Below the pieces are notes generated by a model. The model saw only the letters and a program-made list of their open reading frames with translations. It was not told where the DNA came from and searched no databases. Shown one piece after another: positions 16,016 through 25,506 of a stretch of 64,000 bases of DNA; the first letter of the stretch is position 1; every line of letters begins with the position of its first letter. The stretch is from JBCBKU01 sp965267475. GTDB taxonomy: Bacteria > Pseudomonadota > Alphaproteobacteria > Rhodobacterales > Rhodobacteraceae. Location: assembly GCA_965267475.1 (NCBI GenBank), contig OZ254079.1, positions 2,728,001 through 2,792,000 on the forward strand. The letters run 5' to 3'. Made by a program: the position numbers and the translations under genes.

Positions 16016-17182
16016 CGCCCACCACTCAGCCGGTTTGACCCGCCCGCCCCGGCCCTTGTCCAACCAAAGCGCCAGGCGACGGAACGGCGAAAGTGCCAGT
16101 CGCAGCCAGACCTTGTGCCACCATTTCCGGAAGTCGCGGTTGAACGGACAGACGCGCAGGCAGATCGCGCAATCCGACGCCTGCGCCGTCCAGAATGAGA
16201 AGCATTTCTCAGCGTCCGATGTCCATTTGACCACACCCTTGATGGCAGAACGGTTGGCGCCGCCCTCTTCCGGCGCCCCGAACGGCAGGGCCTTCACCGG
16301 GCAGGCATCGGCGCATTTCGTGCAGATGTCGCAAAAGGCCCTGACACCCAGGGGCTTGGCCAGATCTTCCGCCAACGGCAGGTTCGTGAAGATCTTCGAG
16401 AACCGAAGCCGCGGCCCGAACTCGGGCGTGATCACCAACTGGTTTCGAGCGTACTCTCCAAGCCCTGCCTGGATCGCGAAGGGGATCACCAGCCCGGTGT
16501 CGTTCATGGATGCCACGGCCTGAAACCCGAGGTTCCGGATATAGGCCGCGACCTGCATGACGATGGCGGCTTCGTGGCTGTATTCCCGTCCCGTCGCTGC
16601 GCCCGCCAAGGCCGAGGGGTACGTGGCCACCAACCCTTCCTCCATTTCATGACCAAGAACGATCACATGGGTCATGCCTTCGGGCAGATCATGCGGCGCT
16701 TCCGTCATATCACGCGTGTCGACGCGGGCGGTGTAAAGCCAACGGTCATCCATCGCGGCTACGCCGCAGAGATCCGCGCCAAAAAACTTAGCCACCTTCT
16801 TGATCTCAGTCGCCATGGCGGCCGGGTCGTCGACAGCCACCTGATCCGGCGCAACAGGCGTATCCGCGCTAAGCGGAGCCTGGAACCCTTCGCGCCGCCC
16901 CTGATCGGCGAAGCGGTCGGTCATGATGTCAGAGATCAGCCAGGACGCGTTCCGCAGAGCAAAATCGCGCTGCGTGAAGCCGTCGCCCCGGCGCGGGATT
17001 GCCTCCATCCGATAGGACGCAAAGAACGCATCAGATTTCTTTGTCCGCACCTCGGGGTCCCACATGGCGCGGGTGAAGATGTCATCGCGTTGGGAAAACC
17101 GCTCAAACCTGTCGGTCACCTCAATCCCAGCATCCGCATCACCGGGACGTCTTGGGTCATCGCGATTTGCGGGATAGCTCAT
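16010..17182 (-). CDS. Reductive-dehalogenase-like iron-sulfur protein without Tat signal
   Basis: A 390-residue protein. The C-terminal third has two 4Fe-4S motifs: CDICTKCADACP (CX2CX2CX3CP) and a second C-X10-C-X2-C-X3-CP. Before them comes a region of RdhA character: NDTGLVIPFAIQAGLGEYAR, ITPEFGPRLRFSKIFTNLPL. These are hallmarks of the corrinoid-dependent reductive dehalogenase catalytic subunit. Unlike respiratory RdhA it has no twin-arginine signal, and unlike the NpRdhA type it has no fused reductase domain. No RdhB anchor is nearby. It may be a cytoplasmic dehalogenase-like reductase, or a related corrinoid enzyme such as a queuosine-type reductase; I prefer the former on motif spacing. 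Confidence 0.75.
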   Translation of the reverse strand: MSYPANRDDPRRPGDADAGIEVTDRFERFSQRDDIFTRAMWDPEVRTKKSDAFFASYRMEAIPRRGDGFTQRDFALRNASWLISDIMTDRFADQGRREGFQAPLSADTPVAPDQVAVDDPAAMATEIKKVAKFFGADLCGVAAMDDRWLYTARVDTRDMTEAPHDLPEGMTHVIVLGHEMEEGLVATYPSALAGAATGREYSHEAAIVMQVAAYIRNLGFQAVASMNDTGLVIPFAIQAGLGEYARNQLVITPEFGPRLRFSKIFTNLPLAEDLAKPLGVRAFCDICTKCADACPVKALPFGAPEEGGANRSAIKGVVKWTSDAEKCFSFWTAQASDCAICLRVCPFNRDFRKWWHKVWLRLALSPFRRLALWLDKGRGGRVKPAEWWAS

Positions 17183-17266
17183 GTGTCAAGGCTATCGCCG
17201 CACTGCCAAGCGGACAACGGGGCAATATGAAGGATCGGGGCGACTGGCGCAGACGACCCTGACCGC

Positions 17267-18655
17267 TTAGCTCTGACCCGCCCAAAGTGCCGTGCCGGGG
17301 TGGAACTGCGACCAGGCGAACCAGAACGCTTCATGACTGCCAAGATCCGACCCATCGGCATCGAGCGCGCGAATGCCGCCTGCATCAAGCTGAAGGCGCA
17401 CGTTTTCAAAGGCGATTTCGCCGCCTTGTTGCAGGGTCACGAAGGCTTTGCTGCGCTGAAAGGCGACCGGTCTGCCAGAGGCTGTGATGACGCCAATGAT
17501 GTCTTCATGCACGGGCAGGCGCGGGTCCACGTTACCCACCGGGAAGATCGGGCCATTGGCATCGCGCCCGTTCCGGAAATCCGGATCCCGACCCAGCGCA
17601 TAGCGCTCAAGCAGCACGGTGGTTTCGGGATGCTCGGTCTTCCACGTCCCCCAATCGGTCGTCACCACCGTGGCTTGCTTCAACTTCACGCCCTGTTCGG
17701 CCAAGGGTCCGGTGACCGCATGCCCCAGAAAGGTGTCAAAGACAGACGAGGTGTTCAGGTCGTACATCACCTTGTTGGACCGGCTGAGAAGCCCTGATGT
17801 TCGAAGAATCGGACGTTCGATACCGTCGGGCACGTCATCCGTGAAATAGGCCTGCGCCGCCCCACAAAGCGTGCAATACGGGATGCCCAGATGGCGCCCG
17901 CCCAGCGTATCGTTGACCATTTCCCGGACTTCCATGATCTGGCGGGGATAGGCGCGAAACTCGCCGTTGACCTCGACCCCGAAGACAATGTCGTCATCGT
18001 CAAGCCAGGTGGCATCCTCGGCGCTGCTCACCTCGGGGTTGTCGGCGGCCGGGATGCAGTTGCAGGGCTCATCCGTGGCTTCCGGGGCCCGGTCGTCGAT
18101 CAGGACCCCGCCCCAGGACACAAGCCGCCAGTCGATGTCGCCTTCGACGAAGATCTCGTCCAGCCCGGGCAGAACACTCGTGAAGATGGCGCGCTTGGTC
18201 TCAAGATACTCTGGCGGCTCCGGGATATCCCAGGCGATCAGATGATCTGTCACGATCATCCAATATCGGGAATCAAGAAGCTGTTTGCCCAAAAGATCCG
18301 AAGCCGCGCTTGCAAAAACCGCGCTGGTTTCGGCATGCGGAATGAACCGCATCAGGTCGCTGATGATCCAGGCGAGACGCGGATCGCCGGATTCGCGGAC
18401 CTGACGCAACGCGATATCCTGATCCTGGCCCCAAACGCCGTCGCGAATGCTGACGACGAAGGCGGTTTCCACAGCGTCCCGAAGCTCGTCCGACAAGGGA
18501 CCCGTGGGCACCGAAGGCGGATGGCCAAACTGCTCGATCACGTAATCCGGCAAGGCCGGTTCATCCCCCGCAAGGGCCGCCTGCCCGGTGACGGACCCCA
18601 ACGCCAGAACCGACAAAGCTGCTGCGCGGAAGAACTTGGTAGATACCGATGCCAT
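17267..18655 (-). CDS. DUF3179 domain-containing exported protein
   Basis: A 462-residue protein starting at ATG 18655 with AAAGG upstream. It has a signal peptide ending near AALAGDEP and then the DUF3179 region, including WLDDDDIVFGVEVNGEFRAYP, the cysteine pair in PYCTLCGAAQAY and the C-terminal FWFAWSQFHPGT. The family is of unknown function. It lies 84 bases upstream of the RdhA-like gene on the same strand, so the two may be co-transcribed. Confidence 0.85.
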   Translation of the reverse strand: MASVSTKFFRAAALSVLALGSVTGQAALAGDEPALPDYVIEQFGHPPSVPTGPLSDELRDAVETAFVVSIRDGVWGQDQDIALRQVRESGDPRLAWIISDLMRFIPHAETSAVFASAASDLLGKQLLDSRYWMIVTDHLIAWDIPEPPEYLETKRAIFTSVLPGLDEIFVEGDIDWRLVSWGGVLIDDRAPEATDEPCNCIPAADNPEVSSAEDATWLDDDDIVFGVEVNGEFRAYPRQIMEVREMVNDTLGGRHLGIPYCTLCGAAQAYFTDDVPDGIERPILRTSGLLSRSNKVMYDLNTSSVFDTFLGHAVTGPLAEQGVKLKQATVVTTDWGTWKTEHPETTVLLERYALGRDPDFRNGRDANGPIFPVGNVDPRLPVHEDIIGVITASGRPVAFQRSKAFVTLQQGGEIAFENVRLQLDAGGIRALDADGSDLGSHEAFWFAWSQFHPGTALWAGQS

Positions 18656-18805
18656 AAAGCGGACCTTTCGCCTGGAAAACTCAGATCGAGACAAAGCCCA
18701 ATTGGCCGCCTGCCGCCAATCACGTTTCCATAAGATTTCGTCAGCATCGGTCACACTCTCAGACGAATGGGACACCGCCTTACGGTCGAACTACTGGTGT
18801 GACGT

Positions 18806-19306
18806 CTACGTGGGGCCGCTCCATGTCGCTTCGGCCCGAGCCTTAATTTCTTTGTTGAAATTGGAATAGTCTTTGAGATCCATTTTCATGATCAGCTTGC
18901 CGACAATGGGTGAAACACCGCCCTCGGCCCGATCTTCCTGGATCAAAACGCAAGACGTTTCGGTGAAAGGACGCATTTCGAAGGAATGATAGTCCTGGAT
19001 GCCCGCGCCAATTTTCCCGGACCAGGCAAACTTGCGCCCGGGAACCAACTCTTTGATTTCATGCTGAAAGCGCCGCTCTTTGCCCATAAGCATGTAAAGC
19101 GCGGTGCAGGTCTGACCCAGTTCGAACGGCCCTTCGTTGCCGACCCATTTGGATGACCAGTCGGAAAGCGCATCAAAATCCGTCAAGACATCGAATACAT
19201 GCTCAGCAGGGGCGTCTATATCGATCTCCGTATGTACCTGATGCACTCCGGCCCTGATTTTCTGGACATAGTTCCGGTCCGCCGGTGGGGAGCTATCTTG
19301 TGCCAT
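18806..19306 (-). CDS. SRPBCC (START-like) family protein
   Basis: About 166 residues from ATG 19306, with AGAGG five bases upstream. The pattern VHTEIDIDAPAEHVFDVLTD and the end LKDYSNFNKEIKARAE fit the SRPBCC/polyketide-cyclase-like fold, which has a deep hydrophobic ligand cavity. The ligand is unknown. The upstream AT-rich stretch (19313-19375) contains a TTGACA on the minus strand (19364-19369) that may be part of its promoter. Confidence 0.85.
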   Translation of the reverse strand: MAQDSSPPADRNYVQKIRAGVHQVHTEIDIDAPAEHVFDVLTDFDALSDWSSKWVGNEGPFELGQTCTALYMLMGKERRFQHEIKELVPGRKFAWSGKIGAGIQDYHSFEMRPFTETSCVLIQEDRAEGGVSPIVGKLIMKMDLKDYSNFNKEIKARAEATWSGPT

Positions 19307-19440
19307 TCTCACCTCTTTTTACATATCGCGCACCAATGTATATTTTTACAAAGTTGGGATATTTGTCAACCTCTGGGTCCTTGGATGATCTGGGTCAATG
19401 GGCACCCGCCTCGTTGTGCCAAGTCGAAACGACAAATGAA

Positions 19441-19466
19441 AAGGGCGCCCGCGACGGGGCGCCCTT
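19441..19466 (-). terminator. Rho-independent terminator of glnA
   Basis: A perfect 10-bp stem AAGGGCGCCC / GGGCGCCCTT with a 6-base loop, 25 bases beyond the glnA stop. Read on the minus strand it is followed by TTTTCATTTG. Confidence 0.88.
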
Positions 19467-19490
19467 CGGCCAGCTGCCTCCAGGGAGAAA

Positions 19491-20897
19491 TCAGCAGCTG
19501 TAGTACATCTTGAATTCCATCGGATGAGGTGTGTGCTCGTAGGCGTAGATCTCTTCCCACTTGAGCTCCATGTACCCCTCGATCTGGTCCTTCGTGAAGA
19601 CGTCGCCCGCCGTCAGGAAGTCCATATCGGCCTCCAACTCGTCCATGGCTTCGCGCAAGGACGCACAGACCGTCGGAATGCCTGCCAGCTCTTCCGGCGG
19701 CAGATCGTACAGGTCCTTGTCCATGGCTTCGCCCGGATCGATCTTGTTCTGGATGCCGTCGAGACCGGCCATCAGAAGCGCCGAGAAGCACAGGTAAGGG
19801 TTCGCCGCCGGATCCGGGAAGCGCGCTTCGACTCGCTTGGCCTTCGGGCTTTCGGTCCATGGGATCCGCACGCAGCCCGACCGGTTCCGGGCCGAATAGG
19901 CGCGCAGAACCGGGGCCTCGAAGCCCGGGATCAGACGCTTGTAGCTGTTGGTCGACGGATTGGTGAAGGCGTTCAGCGCTTTCGCGTGCTTCAGGATCCC
20001 ACCGATGTACCACAGCGCTTCCTGACTGAGATCGGCGTATTTGTCGCCCGCGAACAAAGGCTTGCCGTCTTTCCAGATCGACTGGTTGACGTGCATGCCG
20101 GTGCCGTTGTCGCCCGCGATGGGTTTCGGCATGAAGGTCGCCGATTTGCCATAGGCATGCGCCACCTGGTGGATGACATACTTGTACTTCTGAAGGTGGT
20201 CGCCCTGCGCTGTCAGGGTCGAGAAGATCAGGCCAAGCTCGTGCTGGCAGCTCGCCACCTCATGGTGGTGCTTGTCCACGGCCATACCCATGCGCTTCAT
20301 GGTCGACAGCATTTCCGACCGAATGTCCTGGGCATCGTCCACAGGCGGCACAGGGAAGTACCCGCCTTTGACGCCAGGCCGGTGGCCCATATTGCCCATC
20401 TCATATTCGGTGTCGGTGTTCCAGGACGCGTCGATCGCGTCGACCTCATAGGACACCTTGTTCATCTCGACCGAATAGCGCACGTCATCGAACAGGAAGA
20501 ACTCGGCCTCCGGGCCCCAGTAAGACGCGTCGCCAATCCCCGACGACTTCAGATACGCTTCTGCCTTTTCCGCCGTGCCGCGCGGGTCGCGCTCATACAG
20601 TTCGCCCGTGTCAGGTTCGACGATCGAGCAGTGCACCGCCATGGTCTTTTCCGCGAAGAACGGATCCATGTATGCGCTTTCCGTGTCGGGCATCAGTTTC
20701 ATGTCGGATTGGTCGATCGACTTCCAACCCGCGATAGACGAGCCATCGAACATGAAACCCTCATCGAGGAAATCTTCATCCACCTGGTCGGACATCACCG
20801 TCACGTGCTGGAGCTTCCCGCGCGGGTCGGTGAACCGGATATCGACATATTCGACATCCTCGTCCTTGATGGTCTTCAAGACGTCAGCTTTACTCAT
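19491..20897 (-). CDS. glnA: Glutamine synthetase type I
   Basis: A 468-residue GlnA that makes glutamine from glutamate, ammonia and ATP. It carries the usual motifs: FDGSSIAGW, the MPKPIAGDNGTGMHVNQS region and NPSTNSYKRL. The adenylylation tyrosine is in MDKDLYDLPPEE, so it is of the kind regulated by GlnE and PII. The ATG at 20897 (MSKADVLKTI) has GGGAG upstream; the frame extends to 20933 without similarity. It lies 60 bases downstream of glnB. Confidence 0.97.
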   Translation of the reverse strand: MSKADVLKTIKDEDVEYVDIRFTDPRGKLQHVTVMSDQVDEDFLDEGFMFDGSSIAGWKSIDQSDMKLMPDTESAYMDPFFAEKTMAVHCSIVEPDTGELYERDPRGTAEKAEAYLKSSGIGDASYWGPEAEFFLFDDVRYSVEMNKVSYEVDAIDASWNTDTEYEMGNMGHRPGVKGGYFPVPPVDDAQDIRSEMLSTMKRMGMAVDKHHHEVASCQHELGLIFSTLTAQGDHLQKYKYVIHQVAHAYGKSATFMPKPIAGDNGTGMHVNQSIWKDGKPLFAGDKYADLSQEALWYIGGILKHAKALNAFTNPSTNSYKRLIPGFEAPVLRAYSARNRSGCVRIPWTESPKAKRVEARFPDPAANPYLCFSALLMAGLDGIQNKIDPGEAMDKDLYDLPPEELAGIPTVCASLREAMDELEADMDFLTAGDVFTKDQIEGYMELKWEEIYAYEHTPHPMEFKMYYSC

Positions 20898-20957
20898 GGC
20901 TCTCCCAGTGTCCTTGTCTTGTCTATCCCTCACCGCACCCCTCGTGCGGTCACATCC

Positions 20958-21296
20958 TTAAAGCGCGTCGGATCCGGTCTCGCCGGTCCGGATGCGCAAT
21001 GCCGTCTCAACGGGTGAGACGAAAATCTTGCCGTCGCCGATTTTGTCGGTTTTGGCCGCCGAAACGATGGCATCGGTCGCCGCATCGACCTGATCGTCGG
21101 GCAGCACCACCTCGATCTTCACCTTGGGCAGGAAGTCCACGACATATTCGGCGCCGCGATACAGTTCAGTATGGCCTTTCTGACGGCCAAACCCTTTGAC
21201 TTCGAGCACGCTCAGGCCTTGCACTCCGATTTCCTGAAGCGCCTCCTTGACCTCATCAAGCTTGAACGGCTTGATTATCGCCTCGATCTTTTTCAT
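20958..21296 (-). CDS. glnB: Nitrogen regulatory protein P-II
   Basis: A 112-residue PII protein that senses 2-oxoglutarate and ATP/ADP and controls GlnA adenylylation and nitrogen regulation. The T-loop uridylylation tyrosine Y51 is in ELYRGAEYVVDFLPK and the C-terminal signature includes GDGKIFVSPVE. Beginning at ATG 21296 (MKKIEAIIKPF) gives exact family length. glnB-glnA is the standard alphaproteobacterial order. Confidence 0.97.
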   Translation of the reverse strand: MKKIEAIIKPFKLDEVKEALQEIGVQGLSVLEVKGFGRQKGHTELYRGAEYVVDFLPKVKIEVVLPDDQVDAATDAIVSAAKTDKIGDGKIFVSPVETALRIRTGETGSDAL

Positions 21297-21462
21297 GGCG
21301 GGTTCTCCCTTGGTGGCTAATGGCGTCTGATCATTTCTGATGCGACGCGACAATTCGATAGGGGTCTCTGGCAGAAGCGGCGGGGGCGATTCAATGGGGT
21401 CTGGCGATTTTCCGGGCAAAGCGCACAAAATTTATGCAGTTTGAGAAAACTGAGGGGTCTTC

Positions 21463-23082
21463 ATGACGGAATTGCTGACCGCGGCACAGATGCGGGCCAT
21501 CGAACAGGCCGCGATCGACAGCGGCGAGGTGACGGGGCTTGAGCTGATGGAGTGCGCGGGCCAAGGCGTGGTCGAGGCGATCTTGGAAGAATGGCCCGAA
21601 CTGGCGAAGACTTCACACCGCGCCGTGGTTCTCTGCGGCCCCGGAAATAATGGTGGCGACGGGTTTGTCGTAGCGCGCCTTCTGAAAGATCGCGGGTGGG
21701 AGGTTGAGGTGTTTCTCTTCGGCGATCCCGAAAAGCTGCCGCCTGATGCAAAGGTAAACTATGAGCGCTGGTTGTCCTTAGGACTTTCCGTGGTTGACCT
21801 TCGGCATGGATTTTCCAATCTGAAAGATGACGAGGGCAACCTTCCAGCCTTGATCGTCGATGCTGTCTTCGGCACAGGCCTCAAAAGAAGAATCGAGGAA
21901 CCGCTCCAATCCGAGTTGTCCCAATGGGCTTATTCGCCGGGGGACCCGGAAACCCACCTAGTCCAACCGCCCAAAATAGTATCTGTCGACTTCCCTTCTG
22001 GCATTTGCTCGGACAGTGGAGTGTGGTTCGATGCCGCGCCAGTAGCGCATCTCACAGTCACGTTTCACACTGCAAAAACGGGTCACTTCCTCGGCGACGG
22101 GCCCGCATTCTGTGGATCTGTTAGAACCAAACCGATTGGTCTGAAGGGCGACGCAACAATTAACTCGGTCAAGATGACCTGCGGTGCTTGCGCACTTCCC
22201 AGTTCAAGTCCCTATGAAGGGTTCGCTTGGCTCGGGAAGGAGCATTCTGCCAGTCGCCATTTGGGCCCACACCACAAATTCAGCCACGGACATGCCCTGA
22301 TCATGGCCGGGGGGCCCGGCAAGGGCGGCGCCGGGCGGTTGGCCGCACGCGGTGCGCTCCGGATCGGGGCGGGTCTCGTCACCCTCGCCTGCCCGCCCGC
22401 GGCGCTGCAAGAAAACGCCGCCCGGCTCGACGCCATCATGGTCCGGTCCATGAAAGCCGCCCCTGCCCTGACCGAAGCGCTAGAAGACGACCGCCTGAAC
22501 GCCCTTTGCCTCGGCCCGGGTCTGGGTGTCGGCCAAACAACCTGCGATCTGGTTGCCGCCGCCCTCTCCGCCCAACGCGCCACCGTTCTGGATGCCGATG
22601 CCCTGACCAGCTTCGAAGACGACCCCCAAGCGCTCTTCGACCAGCTACACCCGAACTGCGTGCTCACACCCCATGGAGGTGAGTTCAAACGTCTCTTCCC
22701 CGACATTGCCGAAGAGCTCGCCGCCCCGGCCACCACAGGCCCCGCCTATTCCAAGGTGGATGCAGCGCGGGAGACCGCCCAACGCGCGGGCTGCACCATC
22801 CTGTTCAAGGGCCCCGACACGGTGATCGCCGACGCGGGTGGCCGCGCCTCAATCAACTCCGCCCACTACGACCGATCTGCGCCCTGGCTCGCGACCGCCG
22901 GATCGGGCGATGTTTTGGCTGGGTTCATCACCGGCCTTCTGGCGCGGGGTTTCTCGCCGCATGACGCCGCCGCAACCGCCGCCTGGCTCCATGTCGAATG
23001 CGCGCTGTCGTTCGGGCCCGGGTTGATCGCGGAGGACCTGCCCGAGGCACTTCCGAAGGTGTTTTCAGCGCTCGGCGCTTGA
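21463..23082 (+). CDS. nnr: Bifunctional NAD(P)HX epimerase / ADP-dependent dehydratase
   Basis: A 539-residue fusion of the YjeF epimerase domain (N-terminal; CGPGNNGGDGFVVARLL at about 52-68, VDAVFGTGL) and the ribokinase-like dehydratase domain (C-terminal; KFSHGHALIMAGGPGKGGAG, then ATAGSGDVLAGFITGLLARG). Together they repair hydrated NADH and NADPH. GAGGGG precedes the start. From about 21740 to 22270 the DNA is visibly lower in GC (55% over 21961-22260 by hand count, against 73% in 22381-22440) although the frame stays open, suggesting a mosaic gene. Divergent from glnB. Confidence 0.93.
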   Translation: MTELLTAAQMRAIEQAAIDSGEVTGLELMECAGQGVVEAILEEWPELAKTSHRAVVLCGPGNNGGDGFVVARLLKDRGWEVEVFLFGDPEKLPPDAKVNYERWLSLGLSVVDLRHGFSNLKDDEGNLPALIVDAVFGTGLKRRIEEPLQSELSQWAYSPGDPETHLVQPPKIVSVDFPSGICSDSGVWFDAAPVAHLTVTFHTAKTGHFLGDGPAFCGSVRTKPIGLKGDATINSVKMTCGACALPSSSPYEGFAWLGKEHSASRHLGPHHKFSHGHALIMAGGPGKGGAGRLAARGALRIGAGLVTLACPPAALQENAARLDAIMVRSMKAAPALTEALEDDRLNALCLGPGLGVGQTTCDLVAAALSAQRATVLDADALTSFEDDPQALFDQLHPNCVLTPHGGEFKRLFPDIAEELAAPATTGPAYSKVDAARETAQRAGCTILFKGPDTVIADAGGRASINSAHYDRSAPWLATAGSGDVLAGFITGLLARGFSPHDAAATAAWLHVECALSFGPGLIAEDLPEALPKVFSALGA

Positions 23083-23173
23083 ATTTCGGAACCATAGGCA
23101 ACCCATATGAAACCCATACGGTTTCCGGGTGCTTGGCATGGGCGCGGTTTTGCCCTAAACGACGGCCCGGATC

Positions 23174-23258
23174 GCGGGTGTGGCGAAATTGGTAGACGCA
23201 CCAGATTTAGGTTCTGGCGCCGCAAGGCGTGGGGGTTCAAGTCCCTCCACCCGCACCA
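23174..23258 (+). tRNA. tRNA-Leu (UAG anticodon)
   Basis: An 85-base tRNA with acceptor stem GCGGGTG / CACCCGC, a D arm with TGGCGAAATTGGTAGACGC, an anticodon stem CCAGA/TCTGG around the loop TTTAGGT (anticodon TAG), a long class II variable arm (GCGCCGCAAGGCGT) and GTTCAAGTC in the T arm. CCA is encoded (23256-23258). The leucine identity fits both the anticodon and the long variable arm. Confidence 0.97.
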
Positions 23259-23366
23259 CATCCCCCTTTCTCCTTGCAACCGAAGGGGCCCCTGAATAGA
23301 AGGCCCAAATCGAGATTTCCCGGCCCCGGGGGACCGCCCCTGCCGGCCCGTGACAAGAGGACGCCC

Positions 23367-24701
23367 ATGCAAGTTACCGAGACCCTGAACGAGGGGCTGA
23401 AGCGCGGCTATCAAATCACCGTGCCGGCCACCGAACTGGACGACAAGGTCAACGAAAAACTGACCGAAGCGCAGCCCGAGATCGAGATGAAGGGCTTCCG
23501 CAAGGGCAAGGTCCCGATGGCCCTTCTGAAGAAGCAGTTCGGCGCGCGCCTTCTGGGCGAGGCCATGCAGGAAGTCATCGACGGCGCCATGTCGAAGCAT
23601 TTCGAAGAGTCAGGCGACCGCCCTGCCGCCCAGCCCGAGGTCAAGATGACCAATGAAGACTGGAAGGAAGGCGACGATGTCGATGTCGCCATGACCTATG
23701 AGCGTCTGCCCGACATTCCGGATGTCGACTTCTCGAAGGTGAAGCTTGAGAAACTGGTCGTGAAACCCAGCAAGGAAGACGTGGACGAAGCGCTGGACAA
23801 CCTTGCCGAGGGTGCGCCGGATTTCAAAGACCGCAAGAAAGGCACGAAATCCAAGGACGGCGACCAGGTCGTGATGGATTTCGTTGGCACGCTGAACGGC
23901 GAAGCTTTCGAAGGCGGCTCGGGCGAAGACTTCCCGCTGATCCTCGGATCGGGCAGCTTCATCCCGGGCTTTGAAGAGCAACTGGTCGGCGTGAAGGCAG
24001 GTGATGAGAAAACCGTCACCGTGACGTTCCCGGAAAACTACGGCGCCGAGAACCTGGCCGGTAAGGAAGCCGAATTTGCCTGCACCATCAAAGCGGTCAA
24101 GGAACCGAAACCCGGCAAGATCGACGACGAGCTGGCCAAAAAGTTCGGTGTCGACGATCTGAAAGCACTGAAAGAGCAAATCACCGAGCGTCTGGAAGCC
24201 GAATATTCCGGCGCCTCGCGTCAGGTCATGAAGCGCGGACTTCTTGACCAGCTTGACGACATCGTGTCGTTCGAATTGCCGCCGTCGCTCGTGACGGCAG
24301 AGTCGGGTCAAATTGCCCATCAGCTCTGGCACGAGGAAAACCCGGACGTGGAAGGCCACGATCACCCCGAGATCGAGCCCACAGACGAGCACACGAAGCT
24401 TGCGGAACGCCGGGTGCGCCTTGGGCTGCTTCTAGCTGAAATCGGCCAGAAGAACGAAATCACCGTCAGCGACGGCGAAATCACCCAAGCCGCCATGGCC
24501 CAGGCCCGTCAATATCCGGGTCAGGAACGGCAGTTCTTCGAGTTCGTTCAGCAGAACCCGCAGATGCGGCAGCAGATCCAGGCCCCGATTTTCGAGGATA
24601 AGGTCGTCGACTATATCTTCGAACTGGCCAAGACGACCGAAAAGAAGGTCTCGAAGGACGATCTGAAAAAGGCTGTTGAGGCGCTCGAAGACTCAGAGTG
24701 A
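23367..24701 (+). CDS. tig: Trigger factor (ribosome-associated chaperone and prolyl isomerase)
   Basis: A 444-residue trigger factor. The N-terminal ribosome-binding domain carries KGFRKGKVPM, the central FKBP-type domain starts near KSKDGDQVVMDFVG, and the C-terminal helical chaperone domain follows. ATG 23367 (MQVTETLNEG) has AAGAGG upstream; an in-frame extension into the tRNA is rejected. The gene follows the tRNA-Leu by 108 bases. Confidence 0.96.
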   Translation: MQVTETLNEGLKRGYQITVPATELDDKVNEKLTEAQPEIEMKGFRKGKVPMALLKKQFGARLLGEAMQEVIDGAMSKHFEESGDRPAAQPEVKMTNEDWKEGDDVDVAMTYERLPDIPDVDFSKVKLEKLVVKPSKEDVDEALDNLAEGAPDFKDRKKGTKSKDGDQVVMDFVGTLNGEAFEGGSGEDFPLILGSGSFIPGFEEQLVGVKAGDEKTVTVTFPENYGAENLAGKEAEFACTIKAVKEPKPGKIDDELAKKFGVDDLKALKEQITERLEAEYSGASRQVMKRGLLDQLDDIVSFELPPSLVTAESGQIAHQLWHEENPDVEGHDHPEIEPTDEHTKLAERRVRLGLLLAEIGQKNEITVSDGEITQAAMAQARQYPGQERQFFEFVQQNPQMRQQIQAPIFEDKVVDYIFELAKTTEKKVSKDDLKKAVEALEDSE

Positions 24702-24715
24702 TCCCACTGTGACAA

Positions 24716-24749
24716 GCGCGCGCCAGATCTTCGGATTTTCGGCGCGCGC
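24716..24749 (+). terminator. Hairpin after tig
   Basis: A perfect 9-bp stem GCGCGCGCC / GGCGCGCGC with a 16-base loop, 14 bases after the tig stop. There is no clear T-run, so it may terminate weakly or protect the transcript end. Confidence 0.4.
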
Positions 24750-24944
24750 CGTTGGGCAATCTATCCACATACGCTCCCTTTGTTGCGAATCGGATTTAAC
24801 TAACTGATTTCGCTTCCAAATTATTTTTGGCGGATTTCCGCGCATAGGCCATCTGACGCAGCTTATTCGCGTTGTTGCCGAACTCTGACCACATTTGAAG
24901 ACGACGTTGAGGTCGTGGTTAACGAACGATGTGTCTTTGTGTGA

Positions 24945-25466
24945 ATGACGATGGATATGACAGAAAACCGTGATCTCTCAGCCGCCGATGCGGCCTTCCT
25001 TAGAAGCACCGCCGTGGCGCGTGCCAAAGCAGCACGGGCTGCCCGTCTGTCCGACGTCGATATGCTAGCGCCCGACCCGCGCCCAGAGACCATCGCCCCC
25101 GAAGACCAGCTTGCCCTGAAGTCGTCGCTCGACCAATTGCCGGAATTGACACCGGCGCGGAAGAAGACGTCGATGGGTGACTGGTTGTCGACCAAGGGGA
25201 TCCGGTTCAGCCACGCATCGGCCGCCGACGAAGAAACTGACTTTCGTGCCCGCGAAGAAGCGGCCAACACGGAAGCGCGGCTCACTGTTTACGCCTTGAA
25301 CGGTGCGCTTTTGATGTTCGCCTTCCCGGTCGGCTTTGCGATGTTGATCTTCAACATTCTTGGTGGAGAGAACCTTCGCACCACTGCCCACGCCATGGCT
25401 CTTACGGGCATGGGCATCGCGCTGAGCTATACCGAGCTTGGGCAGCGCATCATCAACAGCATCTGA
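24945..25466 (+). CDS. Hypothetical protein with C-terminal membrane segments
   Basis: Up to 173 residues (in-frame ATGs at 24945, 24951 and 24957). The first 110 residues are charged and predicted soluble; two hydrophobic segments follow (VYALNGALLMFAFPVGFAMLIFNIL and THAMALTGMGIALSYTEL, approximate). No domain is recognised. It is a single gene between tig and dddP, ended by a good hairpin. Confidence 0.65.
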   Translation: MTMDMTENRDLSAADAAFLRSTAVARAKAARAARLSDVDMLAPDPRPETIAPEDQLALKSSLDQLPELTPARKKTSMGDWLSTKGIRFSHASAADEETDFRAREEAANTEARLTVYALNGALLMFAFPVGFAMLIFNILGGENLRTTAHAMALTGMGIALSYTELGQRIINSI

Positions 25467-25506
25467 CCTTCATCACCTGATCCCCCGAAAGGGCGGATGC
25501 GACATG

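Noticed and set aside
19313..19490. Possible small RNA or short gene between glnA and the SRPBCC gene
   Set aside because: Apart from the glnA terminator and an AT-rich promoter-like stretch there is no open frame with a ribosome site or stable structure.
19524..21017. Plus-strand 497-residue open frame
   Set aside because: Antisense to glnA and part of glnB; composition is unlike a real protein.
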